In this document: positions 39,678 through 53,086 of the stretch, piece after piece | How the letters are laid out: the number at the start of each line of letters is the position of its first letter | Numbering within the stretch: position 1 is the stretch's first letter | Assembly: GCA_038380795.1 (NCBI GenBank) | Contig: CM076261.1 | Span: 38,031,866-38,095,865 of the forward strand | Length of the DNA stretch: 64,000 nt | Reading direction: 5' to 3' | From: Pyrocephalus nanus | Taxonomy: Eukaryota > Chordata > Aves > Passeriformes > Tyrannidae | Program-made: the position numbers and the translations under genes | The notes under the pieces: generated by a model | Databases searched by the model: none | Seen by the model: only the letters and a program-made list of their open reading frames with translations | What the model was told of the DNA's origin: nothing

Positions 39678-41450
39678 CTATAGTGTAACACATACAGGAA
39701 AAAAAAAAAGTCTTAGATGTATTTTTGCAAATAGAAGAAAAACTTTATCTAAGAACAATAGTTACTAATTGTTATTTTTCAGTTTGAAGAAAGGTTACAG
39801 AGTGATGTAGTCAATCAGTAGCTTGGTTCCAGCAATTTAAATGTAGGATGTACTATTTCAGATGTCAAAAAGAAGCAACATTTCTACCCAATCATCAGTT
39901 TAACTAATTAACTTTCAACATTTTTTTTTCTTTAAAGAAAAATTAGTTTAGAAGAGAAAAAGCATGAACTGTCAATTTGCCCAAAGACTTTTGCTTACCA
40001 GCTTTGCTGACCTGTTTTCAATATATTTGCTTATTTAAACATATATTCACTCTAACATTGAAGTATAAATATTCATATCAAAAATACAAGCAATTAAAGG
40101 AGCTTCTCAACCATCCACATTTGCATTATTTAAGTATCTATAAAGCTTTCCTAGTTCAAACAAAATCAAACAACAACTAACAAGTATATTACTCTTGGCA
40201 CAGTTATTCACAGAAGAACTCCTTCCCTCATGACTATACAGGGCTCACTATTCAGCTGGAAGTAAAGAGCAATGGCAGGATTCTGTTTTACATCTGTACC
40301 ACCTGGCATTATCGAAAGCTTAACTCTGCTGCTGACACCACCACTACAAAAATGGCAGCAGTAAACAGAACTTCAACTTGCTCTCAGAACTCCACCCTGC
40401 AAACTTGCACCTCTTCTCCTTCTTTCCATGTACACAGCTCAAAATGTCGTGCATGTATAAAAGTATATGCACACAAAACTTGTACATAAAAAAGCGATAC
40501 ATTGGCAAATTGAAGCTGCAGAAAGTTACTTCTGACATACTTGCAGGACAGGTACTGCAGATTGTGACCAAAGACATTTAGTAATTCATTCAAGCATTCT
40601 TTGTTGTTTTCTAAACATAGGACTTAGAGAGTAAAATTAGATTTAATCAACAATAAGAACTTCCTCCAAGTCCTTTTTAATTCCTTGTTAATATTAATAA
40701 GTTTGCCATAATTGCACATTCTCAAATTCTGCTCCATCTGAACTGGATAGCACATTACAGCTTCTCTGAATAGATAAATTAGTGTAATCTTTTTTTTTCC
40801 TGTTTGTACTTTAAAAAGAATACATTATGATAAAATACGTAAAAATAAATGCAAAATTATACAACTAGCATTGCCTATGCTTAAGTAGGTGACAGATGCT
40901 ATATAAAAATTTCTTAAAGTTCTTCCTCTTCTGGAAAATGTTTGTAGGTTTTAAATATATCTGGGTAGGGATCAAGTATTAAAAAGCCCATTTGTTATAA
41001 CCAAACATGACTAATGCTAATACGCTTGATTTTTATGCTTTCATCTCTTTACAACTGGAATTTGCTTTCTGGTTTTTCTGTTTGGTCTCAACATTTTGAA
41101 CATTTCCATCACTGCAATTTTATCTTTCACTTTAAAACAAAGTCAGCCTGGCAACATCAAAACCCTACAAGATGCTCAATGTTTGATGTAACTTTCAGTA
41201 GGAAAAGTCTGGGAAACAACTTCAAGAAAACAGAAAAGCTACAAGAAAAAATATCTCTAAATTAATTTGGTAGTAAAGTCTCTAGGTACATACAGAAACT
41301 GCCATGTTTGAACTTAGTTCAGTCAGTAGAGAGAGATGATGCTTATTTCAGGAGAAATCCTGAAGAGAAGTCCCCATTTGTCTTCACTAACTTCAGAAAA
41401 AGTCTAAGAGGAAAGGAGCCACCATGACAAGCATCAGCCTGAGAAGTGAT

Positions 41451-41949
41451 TGTTGGATCCCAAAATATGATATCTGCAGTGAAGGATTTGAGTGAACTTT
41501 GCAGAAAGCCTTGGGCTACAACAGTTGGGGAAAAAACTTCAGTTTGAGAAGCAACCGAGATATCAGATGTTGATTGCTCTGCCTCAGCCCAGAGAGTCTA
41601 CACCTTGATTTCATCAACCTTCTGCAGAAATCCTATTGTACCTTATCTCTCCCTTTGTGCCCCCTGAATCCCTGCATCCTGTAAATCTGAATACCTGTTC
41701 CCCTGTAAAATCCCCTAAGATAAAGTGAGTTTTTCCCCATGAGGGGATTGCTACGACCCCAAATTTGTTAACCTCGGTTTTCCCCTTATGTCATTCCCAA
41801 TAACCCCCTATTTGTAATAAATTATAATAATTCCAACCCCTTGTTGAATATGCAAACCCTAAACCCTTTAAAAATGAACCTGTAAGTCCAATAAATCATT
41901 CCAGTTTCTTGCCTCCCCTGGGATCGTCTTAGTTTCATTGCCTTCTGCA
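41451..41949 (+). mobile_element. LTR-like block (candidate solo ERV LTR), antisense to DROSHA
   Basis: The block begins TGTTGGATCC and ends TTCTGCA, as LTRs begin TG and end CA. Near its 3' end are a TATA-like TTTAAAAATG and a poly(A) signal AATAAA (about 41891), followed by about 50 bases, the order expected for promoter, R and U5. There is a pyrimidine-rich middle (ccctgaatccctgcatcctg). No gag, pol or env frame lies nearby. Flanks share only GTGA with a one-base offset, so the target-site duplication and exact ends are unproved. Confidence 0.5.
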
Positions 41950-42097
41950 GGTGACCAGTTCCAAATATGCACTAACATAAAAGACTGGCTATGTGACATG
42001 GATGCATTTAAAACAAATAAGAAACTCTCATCTCTGGTTCCTATTCTTGCTTGCTAATGGTAAAAATTTCATCATGTACTTGCAGAAAACAAGAGCT

Positions 42098-42123
42098 GAA
42101 TAGAAATTCGCAAATTTCTATTC
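42098..42123. repeat. Perfect short inverted repeat
   Basis: Eleven-base arms GAATAGAAATT and AATTTCTATTC flank the loop CGCA. It lies 150 bp beyond the LTR-like block in the same intron. The function is unknown. Confidence 0.7.
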
Positions 42124-42585
42124 GCTACCTATGAATTAAAACCAAAAAGGCAATACTTTAATTATTCTTTTTTGCAGGAACAGACTATAAAAAGAAGTAG
42201 CAGGGCACATACACTCACTCATCTGCAGAATAACACTGTATTTTCCACAAATATCTAAAAAAATAACTTAGGTGGAAATAACGTGTACTTGACAGTATTT
42301 TCAGTAAGCATCTTTTTGTCTTTCTACACATTACAAGCAAGTCCAGATTTACCACGGGAGCAAAGGTAGGTGTATATCTGCATGCCCAATAGATATTTCT
42401 ATTTAGAAGTCTCTTGGGAAAACTGAAACTTTTGAAAGATCTGCAGTGGGAATAAGCAAGCTGTGGCAATGCAGCACATTCCTCAAGTTTGTACAGCAGG
42501 AAGGGTTAAGGATCAACTCAGTAACATTATAAAGATAAACCATCAAGCAGTTGCTTTTTTTGTTGGTTTTTTTTTAATATCTTAC

Positions 42586-42693
42586 CTGCAGCAAACACCT
42601 ATCTCGAAAAGTGTAGCCTATCAATTTGTCCAAATGCATCAGACACTGATGATAGCGGACATGGTGGGTGAGGACAGGAAGCATCATTGCATG
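42586..42693 (-). CDS. DROSHA: DROSHA window exon 7 (859-894), start of RNase IIIa
   Basis: The translation starts HAMMLPVLTHHVRYHQCLMH and ends DKLIGYTFRDRCLLQ. The last part is the first helix of RNase III domain a. Human has I and Q where this has V (HHVRY) and R (TFRDR). Both ends are phase 0, so exons 6 and 7 are each 108 nt and could be skipped without shifting frame. The acceptor is TTTTTTAG and the donor GTAAGA. The following intron (39678-42585, 2908 bp) contains an LTR-like block and a small perfect inverted repeat. Confidence 0.96.
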
Positions 42694-43640
42694 CTAAAAA
42701 ACAGTTGGAATAAGGAAAAACATTGAAGTTCAGTGTACAGAGTACTCAGTTGACTAAATTATAAAGACAAACACTTTCCATTTGTCACAACACTGAGTTT
42801 TAGTGTTCTGCTTTAAAGGAGGAAAAAACAAAACTCATAGTTTCCCATCCTTCCTTATCAGAGTACTTAAGTAATTGTATTGGTTCATCTGCACAGCTTT
42901 AACCACTTCTTAACCCCTTTTAAACAACTTTAACCAAACAATAGTAGCTACTCCATTTTCAAGCACAGTTATTTTGCTTCATTTCCTTTTGAGGAAGAAT
43001 TAAGGGATTTTTGAAATGCTATGGTCTAGCATTTTTTGGCCTGAAGTGCTAAAGAAGTATCAGAAAGGTTGCTGTTTGCTCATCTAGGAAACAGACAATA
43101 TCTTCTGTTGGGGAAAATGTCAATAAATTTGAAAAAAACACAACAGCTCTAACTTGTGACAACGGGAGTCTCACTCTTTAAGTATTTTAAAGCAGAAATT
43201 CTATGCTAATATTGACTTTGGATGCATCTGGGTTGAAATAAGCGAGTAGTACACTTTATCAGTACAGTAGTACAGGAAGTATGATATCAATATCACAAAT
43301 CTTGCACAAGAATGAAAAGAGAAATGCAGAATTTAAAGACTTTTGTGCGTGTGACTTTTTATGACACTTTAATTTCTTCTAATAATTCCTATTATTTTAT
43401 GATTACAGGAAATGAGTATATAGCATGGAGAGAAGCAAGAAAAACAAGCACAAAAAGTAGATGATGTATAATTTACAGAATAAATGACATTATGGATTTC
43501 TGCAGGTCACTAAAGATAGAACAGCAGAAGATACAGACTGTTCAGTGTTACAAGATCAAGAAATTAAGACTAACCAATGACATTGCTTTCTGTTTAAGTA
43601 AAAGACTGTGAAATGAGAACTGAATGCAAAGCTGAAAGGT

Positions 43641-44254
43641 AATCACAGAATCATTTAGATTGGAAAAGACCTTTAAGATCATCAAGTCCAACTGCTAAAC
43701 TAACGCTGCCAACTACACCAACTAAGCCATGTCCCAAATGTCTTTATAAATACCTCCAGGGATGGTAACTGCCACTTCCTGGGGGAGCCTGTTCCAGTGC
43801 TTGATAACTCCTTCAGTGGAGAAATTTTCCCCAATACCCAATTTTAAGCTCCCTTGATAGAACCTGAGACTATTTCCTCTTATCCTGTCACTTAAAAGTC
43901 TGACCAGCCCCCTTTCAGGTAATTGTAGAGGGCAATAAGATCCTTCTTGAGCCTCCTTTTCTCCAGGCTAAACAACCCCAGCTCCCTCAGCTGCTCCTGA
44001 CCCTTCACCAGCTCCATTGCTTTTTTCTGGGCTTGTTACAGCAAGCCGGTAGCTGTCTTTTAGTGAGGGTCCCAAATCTGAAACCAGGATTCAAGGTGTG
44101 GCTTCACCAGTGCCAAGTAGAGGGGGACAATCACTGCCCTTGTCCTGTTGGCCACATTATTCTTGCAATCCAGGATGCCACTGGCCTTCTTGCCCACCTG
44201 GGCACACTGCTGGCTCATGTTTAGCTAGCTGTCAAACAGCATTCCCTAGTCTGT
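43641..44254 (-). mobile_element. CR1 LINE 3' fragment, sense to DROSHA
   Basis: Read on the plus strand it is the reverse complement of a CR1 3' end: 'atcacagaatcatttagatt', 'aagatcatcaagtccaac', 'ggggagcctgttccagtg', 'ccttttctccaggctaaaca' and 'accaggattcaaggtgtggc' follow in the standard order. It lies in the intron between window exons 6 and 7. Open frames inside it are remnants of the element or chance. The 3' end is clean at about 43641; the inner end is approximate. Confidence 0.92.
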
Positions 44255-46998
44255 TTCTGTTGGATGGAAGTAACCAGATAACAGCAAGAAAAAGACTCCC
44301 TGGATTCCTGAAAGGCAGAAAAATAGCACTCCAAGCAATCTGAGTAAGTGTAAATGAAGTTTTATTTTGTTACCATGCCAGTCATTTAGAGTTTTCTCAG
44401 CGTAATTTATAAGAACATTCCCTGTTATTGCTATATAAACTGTAAAGGTGTGCTTCATATATGTTGCTTCAGAGAAGGAGTTAATGGAAAAACCCAAAAT
44501 AACTCAACCCAAAACTGTTTCACAGGACAGTTCTGCTTCCCTGCCTGTATGCTCCACTGTACCAGACAGAAAGAGTCCCTCAAGGAAGGTTTAAACATTC
44601 TTTGTACCATTACATGTGGCCCTACCTTTGAGGACGGAAATACAAAGTTTTAGACTTTTATCAGCTGTGGTGCAGTGAACGAAGACTTGACAGATCCCTA
44701 GGAGCACACAGAAGGACTTTAATTTCACTCTTGCAATCATATTGACAAAGTGCTGCTTTGATGGCACTAACTACTTGATTGATTCAATTAATGTCTGTCA
44801 TCTTGGATTATAACTATTTGACGTTTCTAATGTTTTATGTATTTATCTCTTTAGAAGAAAATAAAATATATCTTTTAAAAATTTTATTAGGCTAAAGATT
44901 GGCTGGTGATTAAAAAGAGTCTTCTGAAACCATACAGCCACAGGAGTTATCCCATAACCTTGGTATTTGCATCTGGCTATAAACATACAGGTTATTTCTC
45001 TTTTTTATTTTGAAATAGGTATGATTTTTAATATTCTGGATGTCTTTTTCTTGCTGCAGCTGACATGGCAAGGCAGAGACTCTCTCAAGTGCCCTCAGCT
45101 AGTGCTACCATCCCCCAGGATAGCAGATGCTCCTGACCAGAAGCTACTAAGAGGAAGCAAGTGATCTTAAATATTTTGAAATGTATGATGTTCACACTGA
45201 ACACTAAACACTGCTGTTTGAGGGCACACCAGCAGCAATATAAGTAACAACTGGGTGGAATGGGGAGACGGAGATATCTTCTCAGCATGGTTCCACTCTA
45301 CCAGACTTTATAATAAATGCCACCCAGCTTAGTGGCCAAATACTGCACTCGATCTACTGGGTAACTTCAAGTGAGCCTGTCAGAACACAGCCATTTTAAA
45401 TTTTTTTGAACATTCTACTCACCATTTTTCCTCCTCTTTCAAGCGGTTCATTTCTGACACTGGAAAGACCAGTGTCATTACTGCTATGTGCAACTTAGAG
45501 CAAGTATAATCTATCAAGAGTGACTTAGCAGACTTTAAATCTTCTAAACTCCAATGCTTTTAAAAGCAGTAATTTTATATCGCTGCACTTTAGCTCTGCC
45601 CCTAGGCTTGATTTATGCGTATTTAGTTTTAGTCTTCTTTAATCTGGGAAAAAGCATGTAGCAACAGCAGCAATCTTTCATTTCACAGACATACAGTTCC
45701 CTACTCTTGGCCTCTCAAAGAAATCGAATCAAAGGACCTTCATACCAGAACTGGCTGATTTAGATGTTATGGCTGCAGATGGGCAGAAAAATTGTGAAAT
45801 AGCTTTACTTTCATCATTCTTTGGTGTTTTGCTGTCCTTCAACAACAAAACGAATAGGAATATCCAAGACATTAAGAGATGAATCACAAAAGATATTCCG
45901 AGTAACACAGAATGGTTTCAAAGCTCCTAAATTGGAAATTTACACTGTTTACTTAAGCTGTTAAAATAGATACAGTTCACAATAAAAAATTAGAAAAGGG
46001 CTGCAATTTTCCTCTGCTATGTGAGAAGATACTGTCCCACTATTCTCTTTCTTCCACTTCAGAAGCACTACTAGAAGCACAAGAAATGTTTCAGGTAGAA
46101 AAAAAGCAATTAAAGTTATTAGTGTTTCTTTCCCTCTAGAATTTCCACTTTGGCCTTACTGGACTTACAATGGGATTTCTACCTACACCTCTGCCTAGCA
46201 ACCCTCCAAGTCTATACTTCACACTGTTAAGTTAATATTAAATTGCATACATTTAATTCTTGAATAACATCTCCAGAACAACAGCTAAAAAAATAATGCA
46301 AGCATACCTCTAGAATAATTACTTGGCTGTTGCAACTACTTGAACTTTACTATTACAATACTGTATAAAAATTGCACTTATTTTTTCATATCACAAAGCT
46401 GGTGGCTGTCAACTGCTTCAGAATAGGATCTGACAGATATCCTATTCCTTGGAGATCTTCCCTTGGAGATGTCATGCATATAAAACAGAGTATCTGAAAG
46501 ATATCTTTCTACTGAGGCTTACCTGTTTTAATCCAAAAGTTAGCTATGGTGAGATTTTGGGTTTTTTAACTTTAAGTAAAAAGATATTTCTTCATGTTTC
46601 CATGAAAAACTTGGGTTTTTTTAAACTATCTAAATTGAAAAATACATTAAAATTAAGATATCTAAAACTAACCTAGTTGATGGGATTAAGAAGACTTTAG
46701 AGGTCCACAGTAGACTCAACATCCAGCCTCAAGATGGACATTCCTAACCCCTCTCCCTTGCGTTAATTAACCAATGACAAGCAAACCAAAATTTTATAAT
46801 ATCTTTTTGTGTGTATGGAGGGGGTGGAAGGACACTAGAATAGTTCCCTAAATCAACAGATCTTACTGAGCTGATTCATTACTTACTGATTCATTTCCAT
46901 TTAGTTCTTCAGCCTAGAACTGCAGGAAACCCTTGCAAGAGGTAAACTGCAGCTATCAAGAAAGAAAACAAACCAGACATCTCTGCAGTTTAAGTCAC

Positions 46999-47106
46999 CT
47001 GGCAGACGTCAGAGCGTATCCCGGTTTTCCAGAATCCCTGGCTGCTCAACTCGACAGTCACTTCACGTCTCATTGTGTTCTTCTGACGAATTTTTTGCAG
47101 GGCTTC
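46999..47106 (-). CDS. DROSHA: DROSHA window exon 6 (823-858), lead-in to RNase IIIa
   Basis: Thirty-six whole codons read EALQKIRQKNTMRREVTVEL then SSQGFWKTGIRSDVCQ, identical to human as far as I recall. The acceptor is TGTTTAG and the donor GTGACT, a weaker donor than most in the gene. Both boundaries are phase 0. The following intron (42694-46998, 4305 bp, the longest complete one here) holds a CR1 fragment at 43641-44254 and otherwise nothing recognised. Confidence 0.96.
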
Positions 47107-50027
47107 CTAAACAGGGAGAGAACAGAACTCCTATAAAGAACTTTCTACAACAAAGCAGTATCAATGTGCACGAGTGCACTCACAACATCCATTTAAGGTT
47201 CAGTTTTGGTGTGCAGTTTCTAAGGCTTGGACAAATCTGTTAACTACCAGCCACAGACTGTGGCAGATGTGTTAAAACACAGTGTAAACAGAGAACTTTG
47301 GTAGACTAAGAAAAGAACAGAGTTAATACATTTTTTACTGCAAATTAAAGAAAAAAACAGTGCAACTCATACATTCAATATGATAAATAAGTAAGAAAGT
47401 TCAAGTGCTTATAATGAAAGCACCTTCTTTACCCCATGTACAAAAGAACCTCTTCATTTAAGTCCATCACCATGAGTACTCCTGTTTTGAAGCATTCAGT
47501 ACGAGTAAAACAGACTAAATAAAAGAAAGGCCTTGGTTTTGTGATCTTGACTACTTTGCAATAGTTTCTGTTGAACAGTGTCAGTACACCCAGCCTAGGA
47601 AAGGGGTCAACATTCACTGGTCCTGGAGACTATGATGATGAAATCTACCAATATTATTTCAATTAAAATATGTAAAAAATATCTGTTTTGCCCTGACCAC
47701 TGGCTGTTTGGTGTTATGCAAACAGTTTATTTGCCTCTAGAAACCATAAAAGGGCCAATATTATTAAAGATTTTGACAGAATCATTACAAGAAAATCTTT
47801 TCACTAAAAATGGAATAAAAGAAAACCAGATAAAACAAATCATCCCTGGATCAAGATCTCCTGGTTCCAATGCTATAAAGCCCTGGGGTGTGCAAGCTCT
47901 CCACACATCATGAACTAACAGTAAAGCCTCCCTCAGTGCTCTTCCTTCTTCAGAACATAAAACTCTTCAAAGCTGCAACCTATCCTGTCTCTCCTTCTCC
48001 TTTTCACTACAGGGCACTTGCTCAAAGCTGTCTCTTCCCAGCTTCCAGTTTGAAGCCTGTGAGCATATCTGGGCAGGAACAGGCTCTGTTTTCTGTTCTG
48101 CAGAGGCTCCCAGAGCAGTTCCAAGAGGTGCATCTGTCCAGACACGCATTCATCAAACCTCAGACACCTCAACACAGAAGTGTCTAGGGTAGGAGGCTAG
48201 TTAGCCCTGGCTCCTTTTATATTCAATGAAGGGGGATAAATGGCTTCAAAATGCATTTCTCCCTCCACTGACTTCAAAGTGAGCCTTCAGGTCCCAATTT
48301 ATGCACCTGCTGTAAACGCTCAAAGTTAGGTTAGAGGAACAAAGCCCCCAGGCACAACCTTGTCACAAATAATACCATTGCACAACCTCATAGTAGTGGA
48401 TGACTGACGGCAGAGGGAACAGAGATGCTTACAGCACTGCACCCCCTTGTGCATTGTCGAAAATTATGTCATTGAGTTTTTCTTGAGATAGGTGCAACAG
48501 TATTTGCTACACCTAGCTGTATTTCAGTTTGACTGTCTCATAATTTATGATTCATAATCTCTAAAAGCCCATGTATCAGTTAGGTACAGTCCTACAGATC
48601 CTTCTGAGTTACTGACACCTCCACTGGAAAATACATAAGTTATCCTCATATAAAGCTTCTGCTTCAACCCTGTGTGCCCCTCTGATAGCAAACTACTGGA
48701 AAAACTTGTTATCATAGATAATACAGTCTAGAAACAAAAAATCAGCAGTAAGTGCTCAATACAAAAGGAACATTTTATTTTTTGAAGCAAAATATGACTA
48801 CCCAATTACAAACAATCCAGTAGAATTTTATAATTGAGTCACTCATTACCCCCTAACAAAAAGATGCCCATACAGCAATGGTCTTCCCTTCTGCTTGCTA
48901 TGAGTGTAGTTGTGGCAAACAAAATCATCCCCTGTAGGGATGGATTTTTTTGCCCCTTACAACTGTAGCACAGTTAAGTCACAATGTTGTTTTTTTTTTA
49001 ATTTACAGGTAAGAAAGCCAAGGGCTTACTTAACATCAGTAAAAATAAAATGTTAACTAAGGTTCTTGCTCGTGCAACAGCATATTACACTTTGCAGCAA
49101 TAATAAAAACGAGGTGCAATGTCATATGTATCAAACACTTACTAGCAACCAAAGGTACACAATAAACTGGGGAAGTCTCAGGAATTAGACTCCCTGATTC
49201 TCATGGATCCTTCCCCACTCAGGGTAGTCTATGACTTTATGAATAATTAGTATTTCTAATCAACAAATAGAAATATACCACCATTTATTTAAATGCCATC
49301 CAGTACCCAAGATGTTAATTTCTCTTCCATGTTCTCTTTACATATGCTGTTAAATTAAGAGTGCCTGATTGACAGATGTCAGAAAAATTCAAAGCTTCAG
49401 TCCAAGATTTTAAAGAAATAGATACCTAAAAGCTGGTTTAGTCTATATTTAGGTGTTGGGTTTTTTTTTTTTCTGATTTTAATTCCCAAATGGTAGAGCA
49501 TTTGCACGTTGGAAATGCTTATTGCTCCTCGCTTTGTGGGGGAAAAAACCAGAAAAATACTTTGTCTATCATAAAACAACCACATGATTTCAAGTCAAAA
49601 ATCTTAAGCAATGTCACTAAGACTACCTAATAAATTATGGTTCAAAACAAAACACAGGTGTGGCAGTTTCTATCTCAGAAGAGAAATGCCTAAAATTATG
49701 AGCCAGTTAAAAGTACAGTGTGAAATAAAAAGTCCTTCTCTATGCTAATTCTTGAAACCATTAACACCAACAGTTATAAAGACATTATGGTTCCATAATG
49801 GTAATTTCTATCATTCGGTAAAAAACTTGCAGTAGTTTGACAGGTGAAAAAAGGAAAAAAACCCATGCAATAACAATCATAGATAAAAATAAAATCCCTG
49901 TTAACAGCCTGAAAAGAAAATATTTTGTGAAAGATTTCTATTGTTTCCATAAACAGGGCAGTCACATGGCTTTATTCCATCCCAAATTACAGTGCTCAAT
50001 TATCAGTCATAGGAAGGCCCAGCATAC

Positions 50028-50127
50028 CTCTCTTTGCGATAATTTCTGTTTATCAGCCTGTTTGACTTTGGGACTATTAGCCAGTAGGTGACGCAGCTTC
50101 ACATAACTTTTCCATAGCTTTTGGTAT
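50028..50127 (-). CDS. DROSHA: DROSHA window exon 5 (789-822), end of central domain, connector helix
   Basis: The exon reads YQKLWKSYVKLRHLLANSPK then VKQADKQKLSQRE. It completes the split Gln codon with A. It is rich in Lys/Arg and helical in character, as expected for the helix before RNase IIIa. Differences from human are T to A and A to S only. The donor is GTATGC; reading through gives a stop shortly after. The following intron (47107-50027, 2921 bp) shows nothing recognisable. Confidence 0.95.
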
Positions 50128-52961
50128 CTGCACGACAAAACCAGAAAACAAATATTTTGGTCAATACAACAAAAGTCTCTCACTGTCATTAAGAATACAT
50201 CAGCAGCTAATAATGCACACAATGTACACAGAGACTGTCTACAAGCATCTTTTTGCTTCAGAATAAAAATAAGCCCAAAGCATTTTCCAAGAGAGGTGAC
50301 AGTGCCTCTGCAGTTGCTCCAGCAGGGTGGACAAAGTAGTGTGCAGTGTGAGGTAAAGAACAGCAAAGCTCAGGGCAGAAACCAGGTCTCCCAGATACTC
50401 GCCAATCCTCTCCCAAGGGCCACATCCACATGCTGAAAAGACTTGCCTGCAACATAACAACTCAATTCAAGTAGGTGAAAACTTCCTCTTCTCCACATGG
50501 TTTACCTATCCCTCACTGAAAAGCAGTAGTAACCATTCCCAGGAAGTGTCTGTCCTTACATTTCCTCAAACATGAGGAAGAGGTCTACAAGTCATGCACA
50601 ACATTAAGTTATTCTATGAACAGTGAAATGGAAGTTTCCTGCCCTATGGGTTTGTGCTGAATGGAAACAGCAATTCAAGTTTTCTCTGTGGTTAGCACAT
50701 ACTTAAGGTTTCTGGTTTCCTCCAACCATCTAGCCTTTTCATATTTTGGGGGTTTTTAATTACATGAGCCACAATTATAAATACATTATAAAAGAAGATC
50801 CTCCTCAGAATCAACTTGGAGCAGTGGTTTTATTAGGAGTTTTTATCATTAGTGGCTTAGCAGTAAATGAAGCAGCAGCTCTTTTACTATTTCACAATCT
50901 TCCCAGGATCCCGCATTCACAGGCAGATAAACAGATCTTTTCTTATTGGCATTTTTTCCACAGCTATTTCTCTGCAGCATGGTTGAATGTATACTTTCTG
51001 CCTCTAGAGATGCCGGTATTTTTTCAGTCTATGAACACATCTGAAATGGTCAATTCATAGATTTTTCTCATGCTCCGTTCTCTGCACTTTCACAATTTGC
51101 AGAATAGCACATCTGTTTCTGACAAATCACCATCTTAAGAAGAAAAGTGAGTACAAGAACACTCAACCAAAACGAAAAAAATAAATGCCATGAAGAGGTT
51201 TCAACCCTAAAACAAGAACCTGAAACCATAAGCTACAATACACATTTTTATAGTACTATTGATAGGGTGAAACAAACTTTGTCATTGCAATTAAGTTTGA
51301 GAATTAATAAGCATAGTACCATTACAAAAAATTGCTTACTAGAAAAACATAAATAAAAGACACATTAGAAGAAAATCTCCTCTGTGCATTACCAATTTCA
51401 CATATATACCAGAGTTAAGCCTGAGACTTATGATGACACCACAGAGGTCCTTCACAAAAACTGCTTTGTTAGTTTAACAGAAAGAAGCATACCTACATTC
51501 TGTAAGCAGCTTTGAGGTGAAAAAAAATCAAACCAAAAACAAACCCACAAGGAAATTTTAAAGAAAGTTAAAAAGTGTGAGAAGAATAATGTTTGTAACT
51601 TTATACTGATTTCAATGAAAAGTACTAGAACTTCACAAATATTAATAACTGTAGCGTCAAAGTAGAGGTCATTCTCATATGTTTGGGTCTAATTATTTCA
51701 TTTTGATGGAAAAGAAAACTAAAAGATGAAGAGGAATAGAAGTCATGCTCAAAGCAAAAAAAGAAAAGTGTTCTTATCTGGATAACAATTCACTATTCCC
51801 ACTTCCTGTTAAATCTAAAGTTGTAAAACATTATGACTGTCATACATGCACGAGAGTTTGGACTTCAAAACTGCAGATGAAATACAACATCGTTAAAAGA
51901 CACCAGAGGAAAATGCATGAGGAAAAAGACAACCTTAACTATATATACACCAGAGACAGACTCTTTACTGTCAGCATGCAGAAAACAGATGTCCCAAACA
52001 TTGGAAGAGTTCCCTGAAATTGTCAGAGCTTAAGAAAAGAATTGGGACCAAAATCCAATGATCACTTGTACATCCCTTCATGAATCCACAGTGAAACAGT
52101 ATTTCTTGCTCCACTTGAAGTCCTGATTCCTTCTCCACTCCCCTTCTCTACATTCCTCCCAAAATCTCTCAGGATATAGAAGGTACAGAGAAAAGTAGCA
52201 TGGATGTAAAAGCTTCCAGGCTAGGAAACACTATGTAAATTTGATCCTTCAAGGTATAGAAAGAGACAATTAAGGATATGGCAGTATGCAAGAAACATAA
52301 ATGTCATGAAGAAAGCAAACAGAAAACGGCTACATTCTTCCTTATTAGATGTGAGACCCAAAGAGCGTCTAATAAACAAATCAAGTAGCAGCTCTGAAAC
52401 AAAGTCAGTCCTTTCCCATATGCTGCACAATAGTACTGGGGAAGTGATTACCTGGACTCTTCTCCCTGTTAGTAGCAAGAAAAGATTCAAATAGTGATTT
52501 CAGAAATTTAAAGAAGGAAGATCCAGTCAGGGCTGTTAAACAAAATTACATAAATATATCCTCTAGCTCAGAACTCTATATGCTACAGACATTAGGAAGC
52601 TTGGGTGAGTATTTCTCCCTCTCTGTTTTCCTGTTACACTTTTCTCTCTCTTAAAACCTGCCACTGGCCTCTCAGAGAAATAACATGGAGCTTGAGGAAC
52701 TTTTTGTCTGACGTAGAAGAGCTGTTCTCAGATTAAGTAATTTCATATTGCACATGCATGCACGTTTAATTCTGCATTTTCTGAATTATGCCAGGAAAAA
52801 GTTATACCTTATATTCTCTAATTTACAAGAGCTTGTGTCCAATGCCACAAGCACTAAGCTTTATGTCAGGCTCAATTAAGCACATAAACAAGCCGTATTT
52901 AAGCCACAAATGACAACAGAAGTGAGTTCCTGAACAAAAGATGGAAGGAAAAGCATCTTAC

Positions 52962-53086
52962 TGAGGATCTCCAGCATAACTGAGTTGAGCAGGTCGTATC
53001 CCAAAGTGCACAATAATAGGGAAAGTAATTACATCAGGATTGAACTGTTCACGGTCCAGTTGATCAATACGAACTGAGCTGGGTTT
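52962..53086 (-). CDS. DROSHA: DROSHA window exon 4 (748-789), central domain
   Basis: The translation begins KPSSVRIDQLDREQFNPDV and continues through FPIIVHFGIRP to SYAGDPQ, as in human. The acceptor is TTTCTCCTAG and the donor is GTAAGA after the first two bases of a Gln codon. The following intron (50128-52961, 2834 bp) shows no repeat or RNA gene I recognise. Confidence 0.96.

Noticed and set aside
42098..42123. Possible intronic microRNA hairpin
   Set aside because: The stem is only 11 bp with a 4-base loop, far below the about 30-bp stem that Drosha needs.
44033..44343. Two overlapping plus-strand frames, Pro/Cys-rich
   Set aside because: They lie mostly within the reverse complement of a CR1 3' fragment, so they are shadows of the repeat.
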